The notes under the pieces are model-generated. The model did no database searches. It saw only the letters and a list, made by a program, of their open reading frames with translations, and had not been told where the DNA came from. Of a stretch of 64,000 nucleotides of DNA, positions 7,277 through 16,162 are shown piece after piece. The stretch is from JBFLYZ01 sp040756415 (GTDB lineage Bacteria; Bacteroidota; Bacteroidia; JADZBD01): the NCBI GenBank assembly GCA_040756415.1, contig JBFLYZ010000001.1, positions 62,001 through 126,000 of the forward strand, in the 5' to 3' direction. Each line of letters opens with the position of its first letter. Within the stretch, counting starts at the first letter, position 1. The position numbers and the translations under genes are program-made.

Positions 7277-8449
7277 TTACGGGCTTATTTTGTTTTTAAA
7301 GATAAAATCATTTATTGACCCGGCCAAACCGAAAATTTCCCGTTCCGAATTGAAGGTGTGCAGGCATATGCGCAGCCGTTCGGTGCCTGCAGGTACGGTG
7401 GGGCTCAGGATCGGCTTGACCAGATAACCCTTCTCCTGCAGGTAAGCGGCCGCCTGCCTGGTTGCCGCATTGCCGCCAATGATCAGGCTCTGGATGGGTG
7501 TCTGGCTTTCGATCAGCCGGATCCCGTTGTACTGCGCCATTTTTTCCCTGAACAGCCCTACCAGGTATTTCAGCAGGCCGATCTTGTCGCTGCGTTCCAT
7601 CAGGAACCGGTAGGCGCAGCGTATAGCGATCAGGCTGTGGGGCGGCAGGGCGGTAGTATAGATAAAGGGCCGGGCGAAATTGACCAGGTAGCTGCGCAGG
7701 GTATCCGATCCCAGCACAATGGCCCCGTGCGTGCCCAGCGCCTTACCGAAGGTGTGTACGCGCGCGAACACCCTGCTCTCTATTCCCAGCTCAGCGCACA
7801 GCCCCTGCCCCTGCTCACCGAAAAAGCCGGTGGCGTGGGCCTCGTCAACAATCAGGTGCGCCTGGTACCTTTCGCACAGCTCCGCCATTTCCTTAAGGGG
7901 CGCCAGGTCACCGTCCATAGAATAAACCGACTCCACCGCCACGAAAACATTCCCTTTGAGCGCTTTCAGCTTCTCCCCGAGTTGCCGCACATCGTTATGA
8001 GCGAATTTATAGGATGCGGCATAGCTCAGGGATATCCCGTCAATAATGGAGGCATGCGCCAGCTCATCGTACAAAATGGTGTCGCCTTTTTTCGGAACGG
8101 AAGAGAAAAGGCCCAGGTTGGCATCATAACCCGAGTTGAATATCAGGCCGGCCTCCGCCTTATGAAAGGCCGCTATCTTCCGCTCGGTCTCTTCGTACAA
8201 TGCCGAGTTGCCGGATAGCAATCGCGAGCCGGTGGAGCCGTTGATCTGCCCCGCCTGCGAAGAAAGATAGGAAAGCCCCTCGCTGATGTAGATCTGCAGC
8301 TTCTGCGAGCGGGCAAAGCCCAGGTAATCGTTGGAACAGAAATCATGCAGATCTTTATTTACCGAGAGCTGGCGCAGCAGGTCCTGCCCTGCCCTTTTCT
8401 CCAGGGCATCAGAAAGAAAACCCTCACGCTTCGCGGTCGATTGCTCCAT
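7277..8449 (-). CDS. bioF: 8-amino-7-oxononanoate synthase
   Basis: A 390-residue alpha-oxoamine synthase that condenses pimeloyl thioester with alanine to form KAPA. Seen motifs are DFCSNDYLGFARS near the N-terminus, GSTGSRLLSGN, IVDEAHATGFFG (cofactor aspartate and histidine) and the PLP lysine in VHTFGKALGTHG. It lies 66 bp after the barrel gene and 9 bp before bioD. No bioC, bioH or other pimeloyl-synthesis gene is within the window, so the origin of the pimeloyl group is not visible here. Confidence 0.94.
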   Translation of the reverse strand: MEQSTAKREGFLSDALEKRAGQDLLRQLSVNKDLHDFCSNDYLGFARSQKLQIYISEGLSYLSSQAGQINGSTGSRLLSGNSALYEETERKIAAFHKAEAGLIFNSGYDANLGLFSSVPKKGDTILYDELAHASIIDGISLSYAASYKFAHNDVRQLGEKLKALKGNVFVAVESVYSMDGDLAPLKEMAELCERYQAHLIVDEAHATGFFGEQGQGLCAELGIESRVFARVHTFGKALGTHGAIVLGSDTLRSYLVNFARPFIYTTALPPHSLIAIRCAYRFLMERSDKIGLLKYLVGLFREKMAQYNGIRLIESQTPIQSLIIGGNAATRQAAAYLQEKGYLVKPILSPTVPAGTERLRICLHTFNSEREIFGLAGSINDFIFKNKISP

Positions 8450-8515
8450 GCTGTTCTTAAAGGCTGCTCCATGCCCTTACGGGAAGGATCAACGACTAAA
8501 ATTAAGAATTATAGT

Positions 8516-9268
8516 TTACTCGTGCGATACATCCACGCGTATGCCCGCCATGCAGCCGTAGCTGAACACCTTATGGCTGATCTCGGTAGGCGCCTCGAAA
8601 CGGTTATTGTGGTAGTATTTGTACTCGATGTTGGGATAAAGGAAAAGATAGGTATGCGGGTAAAGCTTGATATCGCCAATCAGGCCCATGCCTCCCCAGA
8701 AGGTGCGCGCCAGGGCCTCATCGCCAAAAAAGCTGAAATGGTCCACGTACGAAAAGCCGAAATAGCCGATCTGGGCCTTGGCGTTCAGCGACCAGAACGC
8801 ATCGTTCTCGTATTTGAAAGGCACCTCGCAGCTCATGGAGAACTTCTCAAAGCGAAAGCTCTCATCGAACAGTATCTCGTAATTACCAGCAGGCGAATTG
8901 ATGTTCAGCCTGTCGATGAAATAGTATTCGAACCAGATGCTGATGCCCAGCCGCACCTTGGCCACCGGGGCAAAGGCTTCGATCGCTACCGAGTTGAGGG
9001 TGTTCTTGGTGCTGAAGGACAGGTCGCCCGAGCTGATGATGACCCCGCTCTTGTCGCGCAGTTCGGCCTGCCCCAGGCTGGATTTCCAGCTTGCGTTGGC
9101 CATGCCTACGCTGAGGCTCACAAAGTATTTATCGTATTTGCGCTGCTTGCGGAAGAAAAAACCGCCCTGGGTTCTGCTGCCTCCCGGCTTGGGTTTGGGC
9201 TTTTTCTGCGCTTCGGCCGGCAGGCAAAAGGCGGTGATCAGCAGTATGAGGGTGAGTATTCTGAGCAC
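8516..9268 (-). CDS. Hypothetical outer-membrane beta-barrel protein embedded in the bio operon
   Basis: A 250-residue secreted protein of no family I recognise. It starts with GTG at 9268, giving a signal peptide (MLRILTLILLITAFCLPAEAQ), then a Lys/Pro-rich linker (KKPKPKPGG). The rest has alternating aromatic/polar strands (KYFVSLSVGMANASW, KVRLGISIWFEYYF, GYFGFSYVDHFSFFG, YLFLYPNIEYKYYH) and ends in VSYG-like strands, as in small outer-membrane barrels. It begins 8 bp after the bioB stop and is followed 66 bp later by bioF, so it is co-transcribed with biotin synthesis genes. A role in biotin or precursor traffic is only an inference. Confidence 0.75.
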   Translation of the reverse strand: MLRILTLILLITAFCLPAEAQKKPKPKPGGSRTQGGFFFRKQRKYDKYFVSLSVGMANASWKSSLGQAELRDKSGVIISSGDLSFSTKNTLNSVAIEAFAPVAKVRLGISIWFEYYFIDRLNINSPAGNYEILFDESFRFEKFSMSCEVPFKYENDAFWSLNAKAQIGYFGFSYVDHFSFFGDEALARTFWGGMGLIGDIKLYPHTYLFLYPNIEYKYYHNNRFEAPTEISHKVFSYGCMAGIRVDVSHE

Positions 9269-9276
9269 GGTATCCT

Positions 9277-10266
9277 TTAAGAGTTTGTTTCGGCTTTCTG
9301 CTTAAGACGCGAAAAGGCCTCCATGGGTTGCAGGCCCAGCAGCCTGAACAGCTCCATATCCTCGTTGAACTCGGGGTTAGGAGTGGTCAGCAGCTTATCG
9401 CCCGCGAATATGGAGTTGGCCCCCGCCATAAAGCAAAGTGCCTGACCCTCAGCGCTCATATGCGTACGGCCTGCCGAAAGGCGCACATGCGACTTAGGCA
9501 GCACGATGCGGGCCGTGGCGATCATCCGTACCATCTCCCATATGGATACAATGGGCTGGTCCTCGAGGGGTGTGCCCTCTACCGGTACCAGGGCATTGAT
9601 GGGCACCGACTCGGGATGCGGGTTGAGCGTGCTGAGCGTGACCAGCATCTGAATGCGGTCTTCAGCGCTCTCGCCCATGCCGATAATACCGCCAGAGCAT
9701 ATGGTCAGCTTGGCCTTGCGTACGTTCTTCAGCGTCTCCAGCCGTTCTTCATAGTTGCGGGTGGTAATGATCTTCTTATAGAAATCCTCGGATGAATCCA
9801 GGTTATGATTATAGGCGTAAAGACCTGCCTCCGCCAGCTTCCGGGCCTGCTCCTCGGTAAGCATGCCCAGGGTGCAGCACACTTCCATATCCATGGCAGT
9901 GATGCTCTTTACCATTTCGAGCACGCGGTCGAAGTCCTTGTTGTCCTTCACCTCGCGCCAGGCGGCTCCCAGGCATACGCGTGAAGCCCCGCCCTCCTTG
10001 GCTTTGGCCGATGACTCCAGCACCTCGTCCACCGTAAGCAGCTTATGGATATTGATATCGGCCTGGTAACGGGCCGCCTGCGGGCAATAGGCGCAATCTT
10101 CGGGGCAGCCCCCGGTCTTAATGCTGATCAGCGAGCTTACCTGCACCTTGCGGGGATCGAAATGCTGGCGGTGAACCGTGGCGGCACGGTAGATGAGGTT
10201 CAGAAGAGGGCTGTTGTAGATCCCGGCTATCTCTTCTCTGGTGTAGTTGTGACGAATGTCATTCAT
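9277..10266 (-). CDS. bioB: Biotin synthase
   Basis: A 329-residue radical-SAM enzyme that inserts sulfur into dethiobiotin. The CX3CX2C cluster motif CPEDCAYCPQ gives C54, C58 and C61. Other conserved blocks are CCTLGMLTEEQARKLAEAGLYAYNHNLD, CSGGIIGMGES, PINALVPVEGTPLED and LSAGRTHMS. The start is set at 10266 (MNDIRHNYTR) rather than the in-frame upstream ATG at 10293, because the shorter form aligns with the usual BioB N-terminus. It is the first gene of the minus-strand biotin block, with a -7-like box just upstream. Confidence 0.95.
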   Translation of the reverse strand: MNDIRHNYTREEIAGIYNSPLLNLIYRAATVHRQHFDPRKVQVSSLISIKTGGCPEDCAYCPQAARYQADINIHKLLTVDEVLESSAKAKEGGASRVCLGAAWREVKDNKDFDRVLEMVKSITAMDMEVCCTLGMLTEEQARKLAEAGLYAYNHNLDSSEDFYKKIITTRNYEERLETLKNVRKAKLTICSGGIIGMGESAEDRIQMLVTLSTLNPHPESVPINALVPVEGTPLEDQPIVSIWEMVRMIATARIVLPKSHVRLSAGRTHMSAEGQALCFMAGANSIFAGDKLLTTPNPEFNEDMELFRLLGLQPMEAFSRLKQKAETNS

Positions 10267-10281
10267 AATGTTGGATGAGAG

Positions 10282-10289
10282 CAAATTTA
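10282..10289 (-). promoter_or_regulatory. Likely -7 box of the bioB operon promoter
   Basis: On the minus strand TAAATTTG (10289-10282) matches TAnnTTTG exactly and lies 15 bp before the bioB ATG at 10266. No clear -33 TTTG is present. I did not find a convincing paired BirA-type operator nearby. Confidence 0.45.
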
Positions 10290-10386
10290 ACACATTTTAG
10301 GAACGTAAGACATTCTGCTTTTTGGGTTTGTACAGCCTCATGTTATGTTTTGATTTTGTTCAAAAGGCAAACTATGAGAATCCTGG

Positions 10387-10413
10387 CCGGTGTAGCCGGT
10401 GTAGCCGGTGTAG
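10387..10413. repeat. Three tandem copies of a 9-bp unit
   Basis: CCGGTGTAG occurs three times in a row between bioB and the DUF3806-like gene. On the plus strand it could encode alternating GV/AGV residues in a short open frame starting at 10374, but no other evidence supports a gene there. Confidence 0.8.
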
Positions 10414-10464
10414 CAGTATGGGGTCTGGTTAAGCGGACCGGCCGCAGAAAATCCTTATATACCG

Positions 10465-10896
10465 TTAATTGCTGCTGTATCTTGACAATACCGTGTCGGC
10501 AATGGCCGTGAAGCCCTCTGCTTCGCTCACCTCGAATCTTTTCCGGGTACTGGAAATGGGAAAAACGACCAGTTTCTTTTCCTTATCAGCCACGGCCAGG
10601 TCGCTTCCCCGGCTGTCAGAAAAAAGCACCCACCTGAACCCGAGTTTCCTCACCAGGTATTCACCCAGCCCGCATCCGAAAGCAAACGTCAGGATGTTCT
10701 TATCCAGCCTGCCCGCGTTGTATTCCTCAAGGCACTTTCCGAAGAAGCGGTCAAGAAGCCCAGGATCGAAATAATCCATCACTTCTCCGAAGGAGCGCTC
10801 ATCGATAAGCCGTATCATATTCTGTACGGAGAACCCGATCCAGTGCCGGTCGGTGTCATCGATCTCGCTGATCGTGTAATCATTGGTTGTTTCCAT
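10465..10896 (-). CDS. DUF3806-like hypothetical protein
   Basis: A 143-residue soluble protein without signal peptide or membrane segment. The central part (ILTFAFGCGLGEYLVRKLGFRWVLFSDSRGSDLAVADK) followed by KLVVFPISSTRKRFE resembles DUF3806, in which a helix precedes a GxxWVxxxD strand and a VVFPxxxxxKRxE strand. The function of that family is unknown. The gene is monocistronic, upstream of and parallel to bioB, with about 200 bp between them. Confidence 0.65.
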   Translation of the reverse strand: METTNDYTISEIDDTDRHWIGFSVQNMIRLIDERSFGEVMDYFDPGLLDRFFGKCLEEYNAGRLDKNILTFAFGCGLGEYLVRKLGFRWVLFSDSRGSDLAVADKEKKLVVFPISSTRKRFEVSEAEGFTAIADTVLSRYSSN

Positions 10897-11093
10897 GGTT
10901 TCCCGGCAGGAAATGTGGGTTTGCAGCTATATCTAGAACGAATGAGCAGTCCGCATATTTTACCTCTGAACTTCTTTATTTCATCAGCTTTTCCAGCCCC
11001 CTGTCAACATATTTATCCGGGGCCAGCAGCGAGTCTGAACACGGGCTTACAGGAACGGCAAGCGGGGCACTTAATGGAAAACATAAAATAAAG

Positions 11094-11126
11094 AAAAAAA
11101 GCCCCATAGTAAAATGGGGCTTTTTA
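11094..11126 (-). terminator. Rho-independent terminator of the T9SS cargo gene
   Basis: GCCCCAT pairs with ATGGGGC around a 6-nt loop, with runs of A on one side and T on the other, so it can act in both directions. It lies 9 bp after the stop of the minus-strand gene ending at 11136. Confidence 0.85.
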
Positions 11127-11135
11127 CTCACAGGC

Positions 11136-12830
11136 TTAATCCGCTAGTATGAATTTGCCTGAAGCGATTTTAACATTCGGATCATGTAGCTGGTAAAAGT
11201 ACATTCCGCTTGCCAAACCTTTACCGGTGATCGTGATATCAGTCGTAGAAAAACCGGTATGCGAGTAAACCAGTTTGCCGTACATATCATAGATCTCCAA
11301 CGTGGAATTTTCCAGATTATAATCGCCCGCAATATGAAGGACCGCGTTCTCTTTAAAGGGATTGGGATACACCATCGAAGACTCCGCCATACCTCCTATC
11401 ACCCTGGCACAGGACCCCAGGTTATACCACTTGATCGTGGTGGCATCCCACTGGCTGGTATTTGTCGTAAAGCCCGTCAGTATGATATTATCTCCTCCCC
11501 AGCAGCCAGAATACTCAAGTTCCATGGGGTATTTCAGTGCAACACGGTCGTTGCTGTTGCTGCGGTTGAAGGTTTTGATGACCTCGCGGGTGCCCGTGGT
11601 GCTATACCGTATGGCGCAATAATCCTCCAGTTGACCCGTAACGTAGCCTCCTACATGGATCTTGCCGGTTTGGGAGCTGATGATAAGCTGTATGCCCTCC
11701 TCGTACGAAGGACACTGGATATTGGGTACGGCATCGTACTCATCTGACCAGTTAAGGGTAAGGCTGCTGCCTGATACCGTATACTTTATCGTGATCATAT
11801 TCACGTCACATGGATTTGCGGAGGGATCGTAATAAGTGCTGCCACACACATACACGCAGGTGGTGCCGGCTATCGTGGTCGTTCCTATGGATCTGAAAAA
11901 GTCATCCAGGTTGTGCGAGCTGTTGTTCCAGGTAATGGCGTTGGTCAGCGTTCCTCCGCTGGTGTACCAAAGTATCAGTCCATCGTATTTGTTAGTGCTG
12001 TTCACGTACGTTTTTCCGCAAGCGAAAACATCGCCTGTCGAGGCGATGTACAGGGAATAGGCCTGATCGATGTTGTTAGCCGCACTGTTATTCCAGGTCT
12101 GGGCCCATTGCTGGACCAGCCCGCTGGTGCTGAGCTTGATAAGCACCGCATCGTGGTTGGAGGCGGATATCTCGGTTCGGCCGGTCAGGTACAGGTACGA
12201 GCCCGTGGCGTCCAGCTTCATCTCATCCACCGATTCGGTCTGCGTGCCCGCGGCATTGTACGTATATGTGTTCTGGAGCACAAGCGCAGAGCTGTATTTC
12301 CACACCTTGATATCCGTTCCACCGCTGGCCCCGAAAGACGTGCCGGCAATATAGATATTGCCGGAACCGTCAACCAGAATATGGTTGCCGTAATCCGGGA
12401 AAGAACCGCTGCTGTTCAGCGTCACCACAGTTCGTGTGCCGCTCTGGGTGTATTTCAGGAGCAGCATATCCTGGCCATTACCGCTTACATTGGCGGTGCC
12501 GGTGGCATAAATGATCGTGCCGGAACCGGATCCATAGGTAGTAATGGCATTGACGTAATCCGCAGAATTACCGCTGCCGTTGTAAGTATCCGTCCAGTTT
12601 GTAACACCCATGGTCGTGTACGACTTCACCAGCGCATCCTGAGATCCCGAGCTCGTACCCGCCTGCCCTCCCATATAGATCCGGCCGTCACCACCCAGAT
12701 GCACATCATAACCATGGTCGTAATTGTTCCCTGAGTTGTAATGATCAACCCAATTGCTGTTCTGCGCCATAGCGCTGAGAGAAAGCGTCATTATAAACGC
12801 AATCACCCCATTTCTTTTTCCTGTTTTCAT
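11136..12830 (-). CDS. Secreted SBBP-repeat protein with type A T9SS sorting domain
   Basis: A 564-residue exported protein. A signal peptide (MKTGKRNGVIAFIMTLSLSAMAQ) precedes about 430 residues of Gly/Ser/Thr-rich repeats of the SBBP or beta-propeller type (units such as ILVDGSGNIYIAGTSFG and SLYIASTGDVFACGKTYV). The C-terminal 80 residues form a Por-type sorting domain: MVYPNPFKENAVLHI, LEIYDMYGKLVYSH and GLASGMYFYQL. Such domains direct transport through T9SS and attachment to the cell surface. The ligand or substrate of the propeller is unknown. It is monocistronic with a strong terminator. Confidence 0.9.
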   Translation of the reverse strand: MKTGKRNGVIAFIMTLSLSAMAQNSNWVDHYNSGNNYDHGYDVHLGGDGRIYMGGQAGTSSGSQDALVKSYTTMGVTNWTDTYNGSGNSADYVNAITTYGSGSGTIIYATGTANVSGNGQDMLLLKYTQSGTRTVVTLNSSGSFPDYGNHILVDGSGNIYIAGTSFGASGGTDIKVWKYSSALVLQNTYTYNAAGTQTESVDEMKLDATGSYLYLTGRTEISASNHDAVLIKLSTSGLVQQWAQTWNNSAANNIDQAYSLYIASTGDVFACGKTYVNSTNKYDGLILWYTSGGTLTNAITWNNSSHNLDDFFRSIGTTTIAGTTCVYVCGSTYYDPSANPCDVNMITIKYTVSGSSLTLNWSDEYDAVPNIQCPSYEEGIQLIISSQTGKIHVGGYVTGQLEDYCAIRYSTTGTREVIKTFNRSNSNDRVALKYPMELEYSGCWGGDNIILTGFTTNTSQWDATTIKWYNLGSCARVIGGMAESSMVYPNPFKENAVLHIAGDYNLENSTLEIYDMYGKLVYSHTGFSTTDITITGKGLASGMYFYQLHDPNVKIASGKFILAD

Positions 12831-12899
12831 TGTTAAAATTTTAAGGGTTATACTTAATTGACTTAAATCCGATCGAACAGGAGTTCACTATGGGGCAAT

Positions 12900-12944
12900 A
12901 AAAAACCACACACATAATGTCTCTTCCTGACAATAGGCGTGTGG
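12900..12944 (-). terminator. Terminator of the truncated 7TM sensor gene
   Basis: On the minus strand CCACACGC pairs with GTGTGTGG (8 bp, one G-T pair), enclosing a second short TGTC/GACA stem, followed by a six-T tract ending at 12900. It lies 66 bp after the stop at 13011. Confidence 0.75.
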
Positions 12945-13010
12945 TAGAGCTAAAGTACTTGTTTTTTTGAACCCTGCGAAGGTATTTTATTAACAGGCCA
13001 GGCTATGCGG

Positions 13011-14360
13011 TCAATTCCGGTTTAGTTTTCGGAGCACGCGTTCTATATATTTTGCGGAAGGCATGAGCGAGCTTTGTATCCGCCTGGCATAGGTGATCGA
13101 ATCCGTAATACTCTTGTTCTTCTCCTCCAGTATGCCCTTTTGCTGCTCCAGCTCCTGCTGGAGGGTCTCCACCTTGACGAACTGCAGTGAAAAGCGCGAA
13201 CCCAGGATAAGCGACATCATAAAGATGAACCCGATATCGAGGGCGGTGATGACCACGTGCATGGCCGGTATAATGCCGGCATACGAAAGCACTTTAAGGA
13301 TAAGGCTGATGAAGAGCACGATCACGCCTATTCCGGCATAATTGGCTCCTTCCACTTTCGCGATCACGGCCTTTACGATGGCATAAACAAAAAAACAGAT
13401 CCCCGCAGGGATCAGTACCAGCAGCAGGGGCACCAGCCAGGAAAATACAGAAGGCGGAAAGAGCACGGTTATTACCGCCATGACCACGAAGAGGATCAGG
13501 AATGATTTAACGATAAACAAAGGCAACTGGGCAGGGAAAAGCTTTTTGATAAAAAGGGTCATGAACAGGCAGGGAAATATCACCCCCAGGTATTCGAGCT
13601 TCAGCATAAAGGCCCAGCTTATCCCGGGCATCAGCCAGGCCAGCAGGTAATTGACGGAAATAACAGGCCGCAGGCTGAGCGTGATGCAGAAAAGGGAAAA
13701 GTAAAGCACCGAAAGGTCCTTACGCCTGAAAACATAAAGGGCAAGCAGAAAGAAGCCGATGATGGACAAAGCGGCCGATTCCACGGCATCCAGCAAGTAA
13801 AAAAGCGTATGCTTTTTGGTGATCGCGTCTGGCGTACCGACCTCGAAAGGATGCACAAAGCCTCCTTTCCGGTGGTGAAAATTGGAGGCCTGCACAATGA
13901 TCTCTATACTGTCGGCCACAGGCAATATGACCTGCACATCCCGGTTCACCGGCACGCTGGTTTCCTTGCCGGAACCGGGCCTTCCCACTTCAGCCACCAT
14001 ATTGCCATTGACGAACACGCGGCTGGCCGTTTGCATGCTGTAGATGTCCAGCATCAGGGCAGTTGCCGGCAGGTCCGTCAGCAGCAGGCGATAGGTGCAA
14101 TAGCCATAGCTGCCGCATTTTCTGCCATTTACCACCAGGTCGTTCCAGGAAGAAGGCGTGGCAAGGAGATCGGGAGCGGGAACAAGGCCTTCACGGAAAT
14201 CCTTCGGATCGTAAAACTTATTCCAGTAAAGCTCCCAGGGCTTATTCAGCACAGTTATCACACCGCTTTCAAAACTGAACCGGCCGATATTGCAAACGGC
14301 CCTTTGCGCATACGCAAACAGGCTGGCACAGCATAAGCTGAATAGAAAAAACAATTTCAT
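13011..14360 (-). CDS. 7TM sensor protein (7TMR-DISM-like) lacking an output domain
   Basis: A 449-residue membrane receptor. The start at 14360 gives a signal peptide (MKLFFLFSLCCASLFAYAQ). About 170 residues follow with the jelly-roll character of extracellular 7TMR-DISM sensors (PWELYWNKFYDP, YGYCTYRLLL, RVFVNGNMVAEVG). Then come seven hydrophobic segments between about 195 and 395. The last 50 residues are a coiled coil (LQQELEQQKGILEEKNK) and ITDSITYARRIQSSLMPS, the linker that normally leads into a SpoIIE-type phosphatase. The protein stops 15 residues later, so no output domain is present. Confidence 0.8.
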   Translation of the reverse strand: MKLFFLFSLCCASLFAYAQRAVCNIGRFSFESGVITVLNKPWELYWNKFYDPKDFREGLVPAPDLLATPSSWNDLVVNGRKCGSYGYCTYRLLLTDLPATALMLDIYSMQTASRVFVNGNMVAEVGRPGSGKETSVPVNRDVQVILPVADSIEIIVQASNFHHRKGGFVHPFEVGTPDAITKKHTLFYLLDAVESAALSIIGFFLLALYVFRRKDLSVLYFSLFCITLSLRPVISVNYLLAWLMPGISWAFMLKLEYLGVIFPCLFMTLFIKKLFPAQLPLFIVKSFLILFVVMAVITVLFPPSVFSWLVPLLLVLIPAGICFFVYAIVKAVIAKVEGANYAGIGVIVLFISLILKVLSYAGIIPAMHVVITALDIGFIFMMSLILGSRFSLQFVKVETLQQELEQQKGILEEKNKSITDSITYARRIQSSLMPSAKYIERVLRKLNRN

Positions 14361-14478
14361 TTCAGAGCTAAATATATCATTTCTTACTCTTTTGCCTGTT
14401 GAAAGCGTAAGATATTCGACCATTTAATTTGGCGGTATACCATCAATGTTCTACTTTAGCATATCAACACCCCCTGCC

Positions 14479-16065
14479 ATGAAAAGAGCATTACTGATCG
14501 CCTGCCTTGCTTTTTCCGCTTCTGCGCTTTTTTCCCAAACCACCTTTCAGCGCCTCTACGGGTTCGGCACCGTGACCATGCTATATGATATCAACACCAC
14601 CGGCAATGGCGGCTACGTGGTCTGCGGATCCACGGGGGCCAGCTCTACGGACGCCCTGGTAGCCGGACTGGATGCCAACGGTATTCCGCAATGGTCGCGG
14701 CATTTCGGGTCCTGGATGGGTAATGAAGAAGCCTATTCATGTCACCCTACTCCTTCGGGCAGCTACTTCATGCTCGGATACTCCGACAGCTATTCGCTTA
14801 ACGGGGAAATAAATGCCATCGTCACCAGCCCGAATGGAAACGTAACCGCGAATAAATCCTATCAGGATAACAATGGCCTTCTTTATCCTTTTGCCGGAGC
14901 ATGCTCGGGCAATGGCGATCTCGTTTCCGGGGGCACCTATACCGACCTGAACACTTCCTATTCTTTTATTCACGTGGAGCGGGCCAGCGCTTCGGGGCAG
15001 CAGATCTGGGAAAAGAGCTTTAGTGCCGGGCAGGTTGCGTCAAACAGCGAAGGCCAGGACCTGATCGTGGATGCGAGCGGCAATGTGATCGTGGTGGGGA
15101 TCAGCTACAGCACCAGCAACGAGATCTTCCTGGCCCGCCTGGATGCGACAACAGGCAACATCTCTCTTTTGCGCCAATACATCGTCAGCGGGGGTTACGC
15201 CAACTATATGACAGTAGACTGCACGGCTGACGGAGGCTATATCATAGCCACCCGTTACGTGGATTCGATAACAGGCGATTACTTTATTCTGCTGCTGAAA
15301 TTGGACCAGAATGGTAATGTGCAGTGGTCGAACATCTACTCGGCCAATAACATCAGCACCGCCTTCTCAAAGTCCCTGGCACCGAAAGTGAAGCAAACCA
15401 GCGATCACAGCTACGTGGTGAGCTCTTACCTGATGGAGGTGGCCACCTCCATCTATTATCCTAACCTGATCCTCTTCGACTCAACTGGCAACTTCGTTTC
15501 CGCAAAATATTATACACTTACTTCCAGTATAGGTTTCTGGGGCAGCAAACCGCGCCTGACATCTGACGGAGGCTATATCGCTGCTTTCAATGCGGCTGAT
15601 TCCGCCTTTTCCACCGCGTTCGGCCATGTGGTTAAGACCGATGCCGCCCTGGCCACGGGCTGTTTCGAAACGGCTTTTTCGCTGAACAGGCAGGGTATTT
15701 CTTTCGCTGTCGATTCGGGCTTTACTACCACCGCGATAGTCAATGAAACCGTTCATGAGCTGGGAAATACGGGGATCTCGCTGAATTATTCCGACAATTG
15801 CGATATCAATGTAGGGCTGAATGAATACCTGCCCGCTGATCACGTTTCAATCTCCCCGAATCCATCGGGCGGCATCTTCCTTATCACGGGAAAGGAGAAT
15901 ATAGCATCCATTCATGTCTATAACCTGACCGGGCAGGAGGTATTAAGCTGTGCGGTGGATGATATACAGGCTACGATCGACCTTTCCGACCGATCCAAGG
16001 GAATTTACCTGGTCAGGATAGCTTCTTCGGCCGGCAGCTTTACCGTAAAGGTCATTATTGAGTAA
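14479..16065 (+). CDS. Secreted protein with type A T9SS sorting domain
   Basis: A 528-residue exported protein. The ATG at 14479 gives a clean signal peptide (MKRALLIACLAFSASALFSQ); an in-frame ATG at 14446 would add 11 atypical residues. The body consists of repeated GGYV/GGYI blades (GNGGYVVCGSTG, TADGGYIIATRY, TSDGGYIAAFNA), typical of large beta-propellers in Bacteroidetes cargo proteins. The C-terminus has SISPNPSGGIFLITG, IHVYNLTGQEVLSC and DRSKGIYLVRI, a type A sorting domain. It is divergent from the 7TM sensor, which shares the upstream region. The ligand is unknown. Confidence 0.88.
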   Translation: MKRALLIACLAFSASALFSQTTFQRLYGFGTVTMLYDINTTGNGGYVVCGSTGASSTDALVAGLDANGIPQWSRHFGSWMGNEEAYSCHPTPSGSYFMLGYSDSYSLNGEINAIVTSPNGNVTANKSYQDNNGLLYPFAGACSGNGDLVSGGTYTDLNTSYSFIHVERASASGQQIWEKSFSAGQVASNSEGQDLIVDASGNVIVVGISYSTSNEIFLARLDATTGNISLLRQYIVSGGYANYMTVDCTADGGYIIATRYVDSITGDYFILLLKLDQNGNVQWSNIYSANNISTAFSKSLAPKVKQTSDHSYVVSSYLMEVATSIYYPNLILFDSTGNFVSAKYYTLTSSIGFWGSKPRLTSDGGYIAAFNAADSAFSTAFGHVVKTDAALATGCFETAFSLNRQGISFAVDSGFTTTAIVNETVHELGNTGISLNYSDNCDINVGLNEYLPADHVSISPNPSGGIFLITGKENIASIHVYNLTGQEVLSCAVDDIQATIDLSDRSKGIYLVRIASSAGSFTVKVIIE

Positions 16066-16084
16066 AAGCCTGTGCGCACCAGGC
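16064..16084 (-). terminator. Weak terminator after the receiver-domain gene
   Basis: On the minus strand GCCTG and CAGGC (16084-16068) flank a self-complementary GTGCGCA centre and are followed by TTTTACTC. It overlaps the stop of the convergent cargo gene. The stem is short and the call is tentative. Confidence 0.35.
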
Positions 16085-16162
16085 GAGAAAGATCTCTTCA
16101 CCCGATACGCAATAAACCGGCTTTTTTCGCGTTACAGGGTGTCCAAACGCCTTGATCATTCT

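Noticed and set aside
10374..10511. A 45-codon open frame spanning the 9-bp repeats
   Set aside because: It overlaps the 3' end of a better-supported gene, has no match to a known peptide type, and the Gly/Val pattern follows directly from the repeat.
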